The notes beneath the pieces were generated by a model. That model was not told the origin of the DNA, searched no databases, and saw only the letters and a program-made list of their open reading frames with translations. Position numbers and translations under genes: made by a program. Of a stretch of DNA of 64,000 nt, positions 8,073 to 16,587 are shown in pieces. The stretch comes from Niveispirillum cyanobacteriorum (GTDB lineage: Bacteria; Pseudomonadota; Alphaproteobacteria; Azospirillales; Azospirillaceae). Numbering within the stretch: position 1 is the stretch's first letter; each line of letters begins with the position of its first letter. Location of the stretch: positions 1,172,501 through 1,236,500 of the forward strand of contig NZ_CP025611.1 in NCBI RefSeq assembly GCF_002868735.1, written 5' to 3'.

Positions 8073-8615
8073 ATGAACAACCGGCTGGCACGCGAAGACT
8101 GGATCACCGAAGGCCTGCGCCTGCTGCGCGAGGCAGGGGTGGAGGCCGTGCGGGTGGAGCCGTTGGCCAAACGGCTGGGCGTCACCAAGGGTAGTTTCTA
8201 CTGGCATTTTAGCGACCGGCCGGCCCTGCTGTCGGCGCTATGCGATGCCTGGCGCGAACGCTCCACCGTGGGTGTGGCGGCACGGGTGGAGGCAGACGGG
8301 GGAACGCCGCGTGACCGGCTGGAACGGCTGTTCCGGCTGACCGCATCGGCGGATGGGCGTCTGGAACGGGCCATGCGGGCCTGGGCCGCCCATGACCCGG
8401 CGGCGCAGGCGGTAGTGGCCGGCGTCGATGAACGCCGCATCGCCTATCTGGTGGCGCGCTTCACGGACATCGGTTGCGATGCCGACACGGCGCTTGCTCG
8501 CGCCCGTTTCGGCTATCTGGCCCTGATCGGGCAATTCACCCGGCAGGAGGCGGACAGCAGCGGCAACTGGTTGTCCGATAGCCTGGATCGGATGTTGCCT
8601 TTGATGCTGACTTGA
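8073..8615 (+). CDS. TetR-family transcriptional repressor
   Basis: About 180 residues. The N-terminal helix-turn-helix is clear (LAREDWITEGLRLLREAGVEA, LAKRLGVTKGSFYWHF, residues about 4-50), and the remainder is a helical ligand domain (YLALIGQFTRQEADSSG). The frame opens upstream at 8025, but 8073 gives a standard start, GGAAATGGC precedes it, and this leaves the second operator outside the gene. It should bind the palindromes at 8004-8065 and control the divergent membrane protein. Ligand unknown. Confidence 0.9.
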   Translation: MNNRLAREDWITEGLRLLREAGVEAVRVEPLAKRLGVTKGSFYWHFSDRPALLSALCDAWRERSTVGVAARVEADGGTPRDRLERLFRLTASADGRLERAMRAWAAHDPAAQAVVAGVDERRIAYLVARFTDIGCDADTALARARFGYLALIGQFTRQEADSSGNWLSDSLDRMLPLMLT

Positions 8616-8687
8616 CGCTACGGCCCGCACCGAAGCATCGGTACCGGCTCCGGTGGCAGAACAGGATGTCAATCAAGGGGGACATCC

Positions 8688-9002
8688 ATGACCATCACGG
8701 CTTTCATCCGCTACCGCATCGACCCGTTCCAGCGGGCTGCTTTCGAACGCTATGCCCAGGCTTGGCTGCGGATCATCCCGGCCTGTGGCGGGGATCTGGT
8801 CGGCTACTGGTTGCCGTATGAGGGCACCAACGACGTTGCATTCGGCCTGATTTCCTTCCCCAGCCTTGCAGCATACGAAGCCTACCGCAACCGGCTGCGC
8901 ACCGATCCGGATGGCGTCGCCAATTTCCAGATGGCCCAGGATCAGCGCTTCATTCTGTCGGAAGAACGCAGTTTCCTGCGTCAAGTGGAGGCGGCGGCAT
9001 GA
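8688..9002 (+). CDS. NIPSNAP-family protein
   Basis: 104 residues with the dimeric alpha/beta-barrel NIPSNAP pattern: a strand with [21 protein letters not shown], then [27 protein letters not shown] and [14 protein letters not shown]. These small proteins are often heme-degrading or polyketide-tailoring relatives, or of unknown role. GGGGG precedes the ATG. It overlaps the following ABM-domain gene by an ATGA, so the two similar-fold proteins are co-translated and may form a mixed dimer, which is inference. Confidence 0.8.
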   Translation: MTITAFIRYRIDPFQRAAFERYAQAWLRIIPACGGDLVGYWLPYEGTNDVAFGLISFPSLAAYEAYRNRLRTDPDGVANFQMAQDQRFILSEERSFLRQVEAAA

Positions 9003-9301
9003 TCGCCGTCATTTTCGAGGTTGAACCTGCCGAGGGCGGGATGGAGCCCTATCTGGAGCACGCGGCCCGCCTGCGTCCGGCGTTGGAAGCCATTCCCGGC
9101 TTCATCTCCGTCGAACGGTTCCAAAGCATGACGCAGCCCGGCAAGTATCTGTCCCTGTCCTTCTTCGCGGATGAAACGGCGGCGGCCCGGTGGCGCACTC
9201 ATGCCGGACACCGGACAGCACAGGCCGCCGGTCGTGACGGGCTGTTTCGCCATTACCGTATCCGGGTGGCGCGGGTCCTGCGCGACTATGCCGGCCCCTG
9301 A
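8999..9301 (+). CDS. Antibiotic-biosynthesis-monooxygenase (ABM) domain protein
   Basis: 100 residues, ferredoxin-like ABM fold: [38 protein letters not shown], then [22 protein letters not shown] and a closing strand. The W-x3-AGHR-like stretch with His is typical of this family. Members are cofactor-free monooxygenases or binding proteins. It is translationally coupled to the NIPSNAP gene upstream and overlaps the convergent membrane gene by 16 bases. Confidence 0.82.
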   Translation: MIAVIFEVEPAEGGMEPYLEHAARLRPALEAIPGFISVERFQSMTQPGKYLSLSFFADETAAARWRTHAGHRTAQAAGRDGLFRHYRIRVARVLRDYAGP

Positions 9302-9741
9302 TCGGGGTCGGCCTTCTTTTCATCACCATCCAGGAACAGCAGGAACACCACCAGCCCCGCCGCAACGGCCAGGAACGCCGCCGGTGCACGCACCAGCAGC
9401 GGCAGCAGCACCGACGCCCCCAGGCGCAGCGCGTTGGCCAGCATGTCCTGTTCCCGTTCCTTCTCCCGCCGCCGCTGTTCCACGCGGCGCCAATGGGTCA
9501 TCAGACCCAGGATAACGGGTATGGGCAGCAGCACGGCACCGGCCACCGCCAGCAAGGCGGGGCCGGTGCCGATCAGGGTGCCAAGCCAGACGATGGCCCC
9601 GGCCACAGCCAGCGCGAAGCCGATGATGCCCAGCAGGGCCATGACGGCATAGAGGATGCCGTCACGCCCCACTTGCCGGGCAGTATCACCGATCTCCCGC
9701 GACAGAAGCGGCATCAGCAGCGGGACGAACCGTTCCAGCAT
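9286..9741 (-). CDS. Holin-like/DUF1469-like membrane protein
   Basis: 151 residues with two adjacent membrane hairpin segments near residues 30-50 and 55-80 (LYAVMALLGIIGFALAVAGA, GPALLAVAGAVLLPIPVIL), a basic cytosolic stretch (HWRRVEQRRREKEREQD), and a C-terminal membrane segment (PAAFLAVAAGLVVFLLFLD) before an acidic tail. The layout resembles phage-holin/YqjE-type proteins that accompany ElaB/YqjD genes, which fits its neighbour. It lies 15 bases after the DUF883 gene and is in the same operon. Function not established. Confidence 0.7.
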   Translation of the reverse strand: MLERFVPLLMPLLSREIGDTARQVGRDGILYAVMALLGIIGFALAVAGAIVWLGTLIGTGPALLAVAGAVLLPIPVILGLMTHWRRVEQRRREKEREQDMLANALRLGASVLLPLLVRAPAAFLAVAAGLVVFLLFLDGDEKKADPDQGPA

Positions 9742-9755
9742 GACGGGTGCGCTGC

Positions 9756-10073
9756 TTAACGGCGGCAGAGCAGGGCCAGCGCGAAGCCGGCGGCCACGGC
9801 GATGCCCACCGACTGCACTGGGCGGTCACGCACATGCGCTTCCATCTTGCCTTCCAGACCCTTCAGCTCTTCGCGCAGGTTCTGGATGGCGGTGACGGAG
9901 GCATCCTTGACGTTGGAAGCCATCTCGCCCACCCGCGCCTTATAGCCGTCGGCCTTGTCGGACCCGGCCGCCGCCACGGTGGAGGCCAGTGCCGCCAGGT
10001 CGGCGCGCAATTGCTTCAACTGCGCTTCGATATCCGTGGTCACGTTATCGGCGGTGTCCTTAACGGAAGCCAT
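9756..10073 (-). CDS. ElaB/YqjD/DUF883-family membrane-anchored protein
   Basis: About 105 residues: an amphipathic helical body (IEAQLKQLRADLAALASTVA, AIQNLREELKGLEGKMEAHV) and a C-terminal tail anchor with RDRPVQSVGIAVAAGFALALLCRR, the family signature. E. coli relatives are inner-membrane anchored and can bind ribosomes in stationary phase. AAGGAGG stands before the ATG at 10073; the frame extends to 10139 without support. First gene of a two-gene unit with the holin-like protein. Confidence 0.88.
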   Translation of the reverse strand: MASVKDTADNVTTDIEAQLKQLRADLAALASTVAAAGSDKADGYKARVGEMASNVKDASVTAIQNLREELKGLEGKMEAHVRDRPVQSVGIAVAAGFALALLCRR

Positions 10074-10157
10074 TTGTTCCTCCTTCCACATGAGGTCGTT
10101 GCACCCTTCCCCAACGCTGCAACGCGGGAAAGGTTCCAACCCTGTGTAGAAAAAGGC

Positions 10158-11348
10158 TCAGCCACAGGCGCCCTGTTCGACGGGTTGCCGCTGCCGGTCA
10201 TCCAGCACGGCCAGCACCCAGACGCCAAACCCGCCCAGCGCCAGCGCCGAACCCACCAACCCAGTGGAGGCCCAACCATAACCGCCGGCAATGGCCAGCC
10301 CGCCCAGCCAGGGACCCAGCGCATTGGCGAAGTTAAAGGCACTGTGGTTCAGGGCGGCGGCCAGCGTCTGCGCATCGCGCGCCACATCCATCAGGCGGGT
10401 CTGCAAACCCGTGCCCAGGCCACCGCCGCAGCCGATCATAAAGATCGTGACCATCACCGACCACAGATCATGGACGGCAAAGGTGAACAGGGCCAGCGAC
10501 CCCGCACTCCACAACAGAATGCCGCCGACCGACGGCATCAGAGCACGGTCGGCGGCCCAGGCACCAGCCAGATTGCCTACCGTCAGCCCCACGCCAAACA
10601 CGGCCAGGGCAAGCGGCACCATGGCCGGCGCCACCCCCGTCACCTCCATCATGGTGGAGGCGAGGTATGTATAGACGCAGAACATGCCGCCAAACCCGAT
10701 CGCCCCGATGCCCAGCGTCAGCCAGACCTGACGCTGACCCAGAGCGCTCAGTTCCCGCAGGGGGCTGGCCCCCGGCAGGGGCCGGTCCTTCGGCGCGTAC
10801 AGGGTCAGCAGCGTGACCGTGGTAACGCCCAGCGCACCAACCAGGGCAAAGCCCCAGCGCCAGCCCACCATCTGCCCAATTGCATTAGCCAGCGGCACGC
10901 CGATGATGGTGGCAATGGTCAGGCCCAGCATGACACGCGCCACCGCCTGCGCCCGCCGGTTCACAGGGACAAGCCCGGAGGCGACCAGGGCTGCAACCCC
11001 GAAATAGGCCCCATGCGGCAGACCGGACAGGAACCGGAAGGCCAGCATCGCCTCATAGGTCGGGGCCAGGGCGGAGGCCGTGTTGGCCAACGCGAACACC
11101 ACCATCAGGGCGATTAGAAGGGTTCTGCGTGACAGCTTCGCTGCCAGCACGGCAATCACCGGCGCGCCGACCACGACGCCCAACGCATAGGCGCTGATGA
11201 CATGACCCGCCGTCGGCTCATCAATCCCCAGATCGGGGGCGAAGAAGGGCAGCAGGCTCATCACCGCGAATTCGGTGGTGCCAATGGCAAACCCACCCAT
11301 AGCGAGTGCAAACAGCACAAGGCCGGGACGGACAGGGGCGGCGGACAT
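10158..11348 (-). CDS. MFS transporter, AraJ/DHA1-type efflux
   Basis: About 396 residues, twelve membrane helices. The first helix carries ALAMGGFAIGTTEFAVMSLL, the hallmark of AraJ-type sugar/drug efflux proteins, and the A-motif region is AVLAAKLSRRTLLIALMV. ALNHSAFNFANALGPWLGG near residue 335 is also typical. It should export a sugar or drug with protons. The ATG at 11348 follows GGAAGTGAG; a longer frame begins at 11390. It lies alone, with about 140 bases before the amidohydrolase gene in the same direction. Confidence 0.88.
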   Translation of the reverse strand: MSAAPVRPGLVLFALAMGGFAIGTTEFAVMSLLPFFAPDLGIDEPTAGHVISAYALGVVVGAPVIAVLAAKLSRRTLLIALMVVFALANTASALAPTYEAMLAFRFLSGLPHGAYFGVAALVASGLVPVNRRAQAVARVMLGLTIATIIGVPLANAIGQMVGWRWGFALVGALGVTTVTLLTLYAPKDRPLPGASPLRELSALGQRQVWLTLGIGAIGFGGMFCVYTYLASTMMEVTGVAPAMVPLALAVFGVGLTVGNLAGAWAADRALMPSVGGILLWSAGSLALFTFAVHDLWSVMVTIFMIGCGGGLGTGLQTRLMDVARDAQTLAAALNHSAFNFANALGPWLGGLAIAGGYGWASTGLVGSALALGGFGVWVLAVLDDRQRQPVEQGACG

Positions 11349-11490
11349 GGATCTCACTTCCGGGCTGCGGACCGGCGCATTGCGCCGCACAATCGACCCT
11401 TATGTGATCATCCAAGGGCATAGGTGACAACGTTGCCCCACGCGACCGCAGTGCAGCATAAATTGCATGGCTAGCGAACAATTGTCACAA

Positions 11491-12942
11491 TCAACCGCCT
11501 GCCGCCTTGTCCCACGCCGCCACCCTGGCCCGTGCGTCCGACATCATGTTGTCCAGGTCACCCCGGTCCTGCAACTTTCCACGTAGCACGACGGCGTGAA
11601 TGGCGCGGGTGGCGGCGATATCTTCCAGCGGGTTGCCATTCAGAAGCACAAGGTCCGCCGCCTTGCCCGCCGTGACCGACCCGTACCGGTCCAGCTTGCC
11701 GAACCAGGCGGGACCGGCCCGCGTGACACTGGCCAGTGCCTGCGCCGGGGTCAGGCCGTAGCGGACATAGAGTGCCAGCTCATCATGCAGGCCGATGCCG
11801 GGATAGTTGAAGGAATTCAGGAACCCGGCATCGGTGCCGCCGATGATGGTGACACCGGCTTTCCGCAGCAGAGGCAGAACGGCTGCGGTCACCTCAAACT
11901 GTTCATGGCGGGCCTGAACCTGTTCCGGCGTTGCCTTTGCCGCCCGCTGCACTCGCCATTCGTATGTCTTGCGCAGGCCGGGGCCGATATAAGCCAAGTA
12001 CTCATCATTGGCATGATCCTCCCGGTCCAGATAGGCGATGATGCGCGACCCGTTCAGGGTGGGCGTCACGAACACGCCCTTCTCCGCCAAGTGCCGGAAC
12101 CCCTGCATAGCAAAAACCGGATCATATCCTTGATCCAAACGGCGCGACGCCTCTGCCCTGTCGATGCGACCAGCGGCATAATCAGCCGCGATGGCGGCCT
12201 CGTCCTTCACCCCCGCATTCAGGGCGTAATCCAGATGTTCAACGGAACTCAGCCCCGCCTCCACCGCCTGCCCCAAGGTCAGGGCCATGGGGATATGGCC
12301 CGACGTGTTAAACCCGGCGGCCCGCGCCTGCTTCACAGCGTAAAGGAACAGTTCCGGCTTTAGCGTGCTGTCGGTGATCTTGACGAAATCGACCTTCATA
12401 TCCTTCAATTTGGCGATGGCCTGATCGACCTCCGCCTCGCTGCCGGTCTCCAGCGTCCCTTTCCAGACGGGCTTGATCCCTTCGATCTTCGGACCTGATG
12501 ACAGAAGGGTCGGGCCGAACAGCTTGCCCTCCGCAATCTGCTGCCGCCAGGACAGCACGTCATAAGGAAGATCGCCCGAACAATCGCGCACCGTCGTGAT
12601 GCCGTGGGCCACGTAAAGCGGCAACAGCGCCTGGTTCTCGGCAATGAGGGCCGGCCCGCCGCCGAAATGCACATGCATGTCCCACAGGCCGGGGATCAGA
12701 TAACGGTTTCCGGCATCCAGGCTGCGCGCCGTGTTCCATTCGCCGGCAATCTCCGCATCCGGACCCACGGCCAGGATCTTATCGCCCGCGGTCACCACCG
12801 CCTGATCCGGGATCAGGCGTTCCTTCTCCACATCCACGATGGTGGCATGGCGGATGATCAGATCGCCCTGCCCCTTTCCCGTGGCCGGCACGGGCGGGGC
12901 CAGGACCAGAACGGTCAGAAGGATAGCGAACAGCTTTTTCAT
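11491..12942 (-). CDS. Secreted metal-dependent amidohydrolase
   Basis: About 483 residues. A signal peptide (MKKLFAILLTVLVLAPPVPA) opens the protein, so it acts in the periplasm. Metal ligands are visible: HMHVHFGG (His-x-His), the candidate carboxylated lysine in VDFVKITD, SGHIPMA, VEHLDYALN, and the Asp in IIGGTDAGF. This is the imidazolonepropionase-like amidohydrolase group that includes Xaa-Pro and other dipeptidases. The substrate cannot be named. The ATG at 12942 has GGAG ten bases upstream. A divergent LysR regulator with its own operator lies 107 bases away and likely controls it. Confidence 0.87.
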   Translation of the reverse strand: MKKLFAILLTVLVLAPPVPATGKGQGDLIIRHATIVDVEKERLIPDQAVVTAGDKILAVGPDAEIAGEWNTARSLDAGNRYLIPGLWDMHVHFGGGPALIAENQALLPLYVAHGITTVRDCSGDLPYDVLSWRQQIAEGKLFGPTLLSSGPKIEGIKPVWKGTLETGSEAEVDQAIAKLKDMKVDFVKITDSTLKPELFLYAVKQARAAGFNTSGHIPMALTLGQAVEAGLSSVEHLDYALNAGVKDEAAIAADYAAGRIDRAEASRRLDQGYDPVFAMQGFRHLAEKGVFVTPTLNGSRIIAYLDREDHANDEYLAYIGPGLRKTYEWRVQRAAKATPEQVQARHEQFEVTAAVLPLLRKAGVTIIGGTDAGFLNSFNYPGIGLHDELALYVRYGLTPAQALASVTRAGPAWFGKLDRYGSVTAGKAADLVLLNGNPLEDIAATRAIHAVVLRGKLQDRGDLDNMMSDARARVAAWDKAAGG

Positions 12943-13011
12943 GGGATGGAAACTCCGGCACTCAGGTGCCTCCACCCTAACCCGCGTGGCAGATTATGCG
13001 CCAATTGGATA

Positions 13012-13032
13012 TATGGATAAAGATCATCCATA
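13012..13032. promoter_or_regulatory. LysR operator between amidohydrolase and LysR genes
   Basis: TATGGAT, seven bases, ATCCATA: a perfect 7-7-7 inverted repeat placed 17 bases before the LysR start, inside the divergent gap. Position and shape fit an autoregulatory LysR site. Confidence 0.6.
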
Positions 13033-13049
13033 ATCTGAATGATGCCACT

Positions 13050-13922
13050 ATGTTCGATCCCCGCCTGCTGCGCGCCTTCGTCACCATCGCGGATACGGGC
13101 AGCTTCACTGTTGCCGCCGACCGCCTGCACATGACGCAATCGACGATCAGTCAGCAATTGGGCCGGCTGGAACAATCGGTGGGCCAAGGGCTGATCGACC
13201 GCACGGCCCGACCCGTCCGCCCCACCCCGGCGGGGGAACGGCTGCTGGGGCCCGCCCGGCGCATTCTGTCGTTACAGCGGGATGCGGCGGCGATGCTGTC
13301 TGATCCGGTGGGCACATCGGTGCTGCGCATCGGGTTGCCAGAGGATATTGCCACGGTGCCCATGATGTCGGTCTTCGCCCGTTTTGCTGCCGGCCACCGC
13401 GAAATGCGACTGGACGTCACCACGGGCCTGTCGCGCGACATTGCGCGCAGGTACCAGGGCGGGGATTTCGACATTGCCATCGTGAAGGAGCCAGCGTCAC
13501 AGGCCGACCATCGGGCCAGTTTCCCCGAACCCATGGCCTGGTTTCAGGCGGCGGATGCCGGTGACGATTGGCCCGACCCCATCCCGCTGGTTGCCTTTCC
13601 ACCCGGTGCGCTTTACCGGGATGCCATGTTCGAACGGATCGAGGGGATGGGACGCCGCTGGTACATCGCCTTCACCGGCAGTTCGCTGGACAGCGTCGCC
13701 GTGGCGGTCGCCACCGGCATGGGCCTGTCGCTGCTGCCGGTGGCCGCCATGGCCGGGCGCTCGGTGCGGCCCTATCAAGGGCTGGGGGCAGCTTCCGCCA
13801 TGGCCATCTCACTTTACGCCTGGGAGGGCTGCGGCCCTATCGCCGACCTGACCGCGGTGATGGCGACGGTGCTGGCCGAACGCACAGCCACGCCGCCGCC
13901 ACTTGATCAGGCGGCTACCTGA
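13050..13922 (+). CDS. LysR-family transcriptional regulator
   Basis: About 290 residues. The N-terminal helix-turn-helix is MFDPRLLRAFVTIADTGSF, then HMTQSTISQQLGRLEQSVG and LIDRTARPVRPTPAGERLL. The C-terminal two-lobed effector domain includes LRIGLPEDIATVPM and the FTGSSLDSVAVAVATGMGLSLLP stretch. I choose 13050 because family alignment begins there; the frame opens at 12996. It probably regulates the divergent amidohydrolase. It overlaps the convergent SRPBCC gene by 16 bases. Confidence 0.9.
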   Translation: MFDPRLLRAFVTIADTGSFTVAADRLHMTQSTISQQLGRLEQSVGQGLIDRTARPVRPTPAGERLLGPARRILSLQRDAAAMLSDPVGTSVLRIGLPEDIATVPMMSVFARFAAGHREMRLDVTTGLSRDIARRYQGGDFDIAIVKEPASQADHRASFPEPMAWFQAADAGDDWPDPIPLVAFPPGALYRDAMFERIEGMGRRWYIAFTGSSLDSVAVAVATGMGLSLLPVAAMAGRSVRPYQGLGAASAMAISLYAWEGCGPIADLTAVMATVLAERTATPPPLDQAAT

Positions 13923-14374
13923 TCACACCAATTATCAATATGCACATCGCGCGGCCAGGGGCTGGCCGTGCGCCCCTCAAGGAGATCCTTCAGGCTCAAC
14001 AGGAAACCACCCCATTTCGTGCTGCAATGGTGCATGAACTCCACCACTTCCTTCCAGCCTTCGTGCCGGAACAGCAGGATCGTGTAATCCCCCTCCTGTC
14101 GCAGGTCCCAGTTGACGTGGGTGCCGACCCATTCGGCCGGCCCGTCAACAACCTGCCAACGCAGATGCGTCGGCATCTCCACGGCCACGACCTTCATGTC
14201 AAAGAAGCCACGGTCGCCGAACTGGAAATGCACGACGTCGCCCACGGCCGATCCCTGGCCCGTCGTTCCTTCCGTCCACCATCGCGACAGACCGTCAGCG
14301 GTGACCAGCGCGTCAAAGACCGCCTGGGGGGCGACATTCTTGAAACCGATACGGTGCAGGATATCAGGCATCAT
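13907..14374 (-). CDS. SRPBCC/AHSA1-domain protein
   Basis: 155 residues of the START-like fold. It begins MMPDILHRIGFKNVAPQAVFDALVTADGLSRWWTEGT and contains FQFGDRGFFDMKVVAVEMP and FRHEGWKEVVEFMHHCSTKWGGFL, typical of the Aha1-C-terminal/START group. These bind a hydrophobic ligand; the ligand is unknown. It is the third gene in the same direction after an ArsR regulator and another SRPBCC gene, with a gap of about 100 bases in which I see no clear promoter. Confidence 0.85.
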   Translation of the reverse strand: MMPDILHRIGFKNVAPQAVFDALVTADGLSRWWTEGTTGQGSAVGDVVHFQFGDRGFFDMKVVAVEMPTHLRWQVVDGPAEWVGTHVNWDLRQEGDYTILLFRHEGWKEVVEFMHHCSTKWGGFLLSLKDLLEGRTASPWPRDVHIDNWCDQVAA

Positions 14375-14476
14375 ACTTCCTTTCGGGGGTGAGTAAGGGC
14401 ATTTCCCGGCGCATGGTCACGCGGGAGGGGTGGACAGGCAGATGAAAGGGGCTCATTACGACGCCCTTAATTCCTA

Positions 14477-14932
14477 TCAGGAAATGGCGTCATCCAGCCG
14501 GCGGACGACCTTTTTCCAGCCTTCGCCCATGCTGGTGAAGGCGGTGTCGTTGCGCGGCAGTTCAAAGCCGGCATGGACGACACGCAGCCGCGTCCCAACC
14601 GCAACCGGGATCAGGGTGAAGGTGACGATGGTGTCAAGAAGCGAGCCATATCCAACATTTCCGGCGTCGCCGCCGCGCCAGGCATAGGACAGCCGCTCCC
14701 CTGGCACGACCTCCAGCACCTCACAACGGATGGTACCATCCCATGCGCCGGCGGCTGTGGTCTGAAAGGTGAATTTCTGTCCGACAATGGCGGCGAAGCC
14801 GGTGGGCCGCATCATCCATCTGGCCATCAACTCACCATCGGTCAGTGCGCTCCAGATACGGTCAGGAGGATGGGTGAATATCGCCTCCTCCACGATATCG
14901 CGGGTGCGGGGCTTGGTCATACTCACACTCAT
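14477..14932 (-). CDS. SRPBCC/AHSA1-domain protein co-translated with ArsR
   Basis: 151 residues. VEEAIFTHPPDRIWSALTDGELMARWMM at the N-terminus and GERLSYAWRGG, then TLIPVAVGTRLRVVHAGFELP, are typical of AHSA1 proteins. Its start overlaps the ArsR stop codon as ATGA (14929-14932). ArsR-AHSA1 cassettes are widespread and the regulator usually represses its own operon. The ligand is not known. Confidence 0.88.
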   Translation of the reverse strand: MSVSMTKPRTRDIVEEAIFTHPPDRIWSALTDGELMARWMMRPTGFAAIVGQKFTFQTTAAGAWDGTIRCEVLEVVPGERLSYAWRGGDAGNVGYGSLLDTIVTFTLIPVAVGTRLRVVHAGFELPRNDTAFTSMGEGWKKVVRRLDDAIS

Positions 14933-15258
14933 GGGTCCATTTCCTCCAGTACAGTGCGCAGATCGGCCAGGCGGTCGCGCCAGAAGGCGCGGTAATGGTC
15001 CATCCAGGCGGAAAGAGGCTCCAACCCCTCGGCTCGGGCGCGGTAATAAACCTTGCGCCCTTCCGGACGTTCCAGCACCAGACCAGCCTGTTTCAAGGCC
15101 TTAAGATGCTGGGACACCGCCCCCTGCGTCACACCACTGCCACGGGTCAGATCAACGACGCTGACCTCCCCTTCGGTGACGATCCGCTCGAACATGCCGC
15201 GCCGCGTCGGGTCCGCCAGCGCGCGCATGATATGGTTGATGGTTTCGGCTTCGATCAT
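14929..15258 (-). CDS. ArsR-family repressor
   Basis: 109 residues, minimal winged helix: INHIMRALADPTRRGMFERIV, then SVVDLTRGSGVTQGAVSQHLKALKQAGLV and RPEGRKVYYRARAEGLEPL. There are no cysteines in the recognition helix, so it is not the arsenite or zinc type but the group that accompanies SRPBCC genes. Lies directly downstream of the repeat operator at 15264-15303. Confidence 0.9.
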   Translation of the reverse strand: MIEAETINHIMRALADPTRRGMFERIVTEGEVSVVDLTRGSGVTQGAVSQHLKALKQAGLVLERPEGRKVYYRARAEGLEPLSAWMDHYRAFWRDRLADLRTVLEEMDP

Positions 15259-15263
15259 GGAAA

Positions 15264-15303
15264 ATCATTAGTACAGACTAAATCATGAGTCAACACTAAT
15301 GAT
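15264..15303. promoter_or_regulatory. ArsR operator and promoter
   Basis: TTAGT-ACAG-ACTAA at 15268-15281 is a compact inverted repeat ten bases before the ArsR start codon, inside a wider perfect repeat ATCATTAGT (15264-15272) and ACTAATGAT (15295-15303). The first sits where a repressor would block this operon; the far arm touches the end of the next gene. Confidence 0.6.
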
Positions 15304-16482
15304 TCACTTGCGCCTTTTCAGCAGCAGACCCAGAAGTGCGAAGCCGCCACCCAACAGGCAGGTTCCTTCCCAGCCAAAGGCCGCCCAGACGCGGATGGCG
15401 CTAGCCGACCCTAATGCGCCCCCTAGAAACATGCCCGTCATGAACAGGGTGTTGATCCGGCTACGCGCGGCCGGGTCCAGGGCAAAAATCTGTTGCTGAT
15501 GCGACACCAGTGCCCCCTGGATGCCGAAATCCAACAAAATGACGCCAACAACCAACGCCGCCAAACCAGCCCAGATCCCGAACAGCACCCAAGCTGCCAG
15601 GGTTACAGCGGCACCCAGCCAGATGGCCGGATGCGCCCCATGCCGGTCGGCCAGACGCCCGGCCACAGGTGCCGCCAGGATGCCGACCGCACCCACCACC
15701 CCGAACAGGCCCGCGACCTGCGCCCCCCACCCAAACGCTTCCAGCCGGAAGGCCAGAACCGTCCAGAACACCGTGAAAGAGGCAAACAGGGTGGCCTGCA
15801 CCAGCGTGGCCGCGCGCAACACCTGTTCCCGCCGCCACAGGTCAATCAGTGACCGCATGATCGCGGCGTACTGGGGACGCGGTCCCGTGCGCGTCTCCAC
15901 CTCCTCCGGCAGGACCAGGACCATCAGCACCGCACCGAACAACGCGAGCGGCACACCAAGCCAGAACATCTCCCGCCACCCGGCATGTGCCGCGACGAAC
16001 CCGGCCAAGGTCCGGCTGAACAGGATGCCCGACAGCAGGCCCGCCATCACGGTCCCCACCGTCGCTCCGCGCCGTTCCGGGCTGGACAGGCTGGCGGCCA
16101 GCGGCACGATCTGTTGTGCCACTGTCGCCATCGCCCCGACCAGCAGAGAGGACAGCGACAGCAGCAGCGGCGATGGCGCCACCGCCGTCAGCGACAGGGC
16201 TAGCGACAGCGCCATGAACTGCCCGATGATCAGCCAGCGCCGGGGCAGCATGTCACCCAGCGGCACCAAAAAGAACAGGCCCAGTGCATAGCCAAGCTGG
16301 GTGGCAGTGGAAACCGGCCCCGCCCCGCCCTGCCGCTGGAACTCCGCGCTGATCAGGCCCAGCATGGGCTGATTATAATAGATGTTGGCGACGGCAAGCC
16401 CCGCCGCCGTTGCCATGCCGAACAGGGCGTCCTTGCCCATGGGGGTGGCGACGGTCTGCTGATGGAAACTGGACGATTGCAT
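15304..16482 (-). CDS. MFS transporter
   Basis: About 392 residues with twelve hydrophobic segments. MATAAGLAVANIYYNQPMLGLI and ATQLGYALGLFFLVPLGDMLPRRWLI (motif A, here LGDMLPRRW) and SSPERRGATVGTVMAGLLSGILFSR are typical of a drug-type major facilitator. Start at 16482 follows GGAGG-type text; the frame runs upstream to 16734 across the divergent LysR promoter, so the longer form is not credible. The divergent LysR gene probably controls it. Substrate unknown. Confidence 0.87.
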   Translation of the reverse strand: MQSSSFHQQTVATPMGKDALFGMATAAGLAVANIYYNQPMLGLISAEFQRQGGAGPVSTATQLGYALGLFFLVPLGDMLPRRWLIIGQFMALSLALSLTAVAPSPLLLSLSSLLVGAMATVAQQIVPLAASLSSPERRGATVGTVMAGLLSGILFSRTLAGFVAAHAGWREMFWLGVPLALFGAVLMVLVLPEEVETRTGPRPQYAAIMRSLIDLWRREQVLRAATLVQATLFASFTVFWTVLAFRLEAFGWGAQVAGLFGVVGAVGILAAPVAGRLADRHGAHPAIWLGAAVTLAAWVLFGIWAGLAALVVGVILLDFGIQGALVSHQQQIFALDPAARSRINTLFMTGMFLGGALGSASAIRVWAAFGWEGTCLLGGGFALLGLLLKRRK

Positions 16483-16530
16483 CTCCGGGTCCTCTTCCCG
16501 ATTGCTGCGACGGACATCATCTATGCTGGA

Positions 16531-16584
16531 AACGGTTTTCGTTTTAGTGTGAGGGATCGTTAAGCCAGTATAACGGAAATCGTT
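16531..16584. promoter_or_regulatory. Paired LysR-type operator sites
   Basis: Two copies of AACGG-nnn-TCGTT occur at 16531-16543 and 16572-16584, 41 bases apart, in the gap between the MFS and LysR genes. The second ends three bases before the LysR ATG. Same-face spacing of about four helical turns fits a LysR tetramer. Confidence 0.6.
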
Positions 16585-16587
16585 ACA

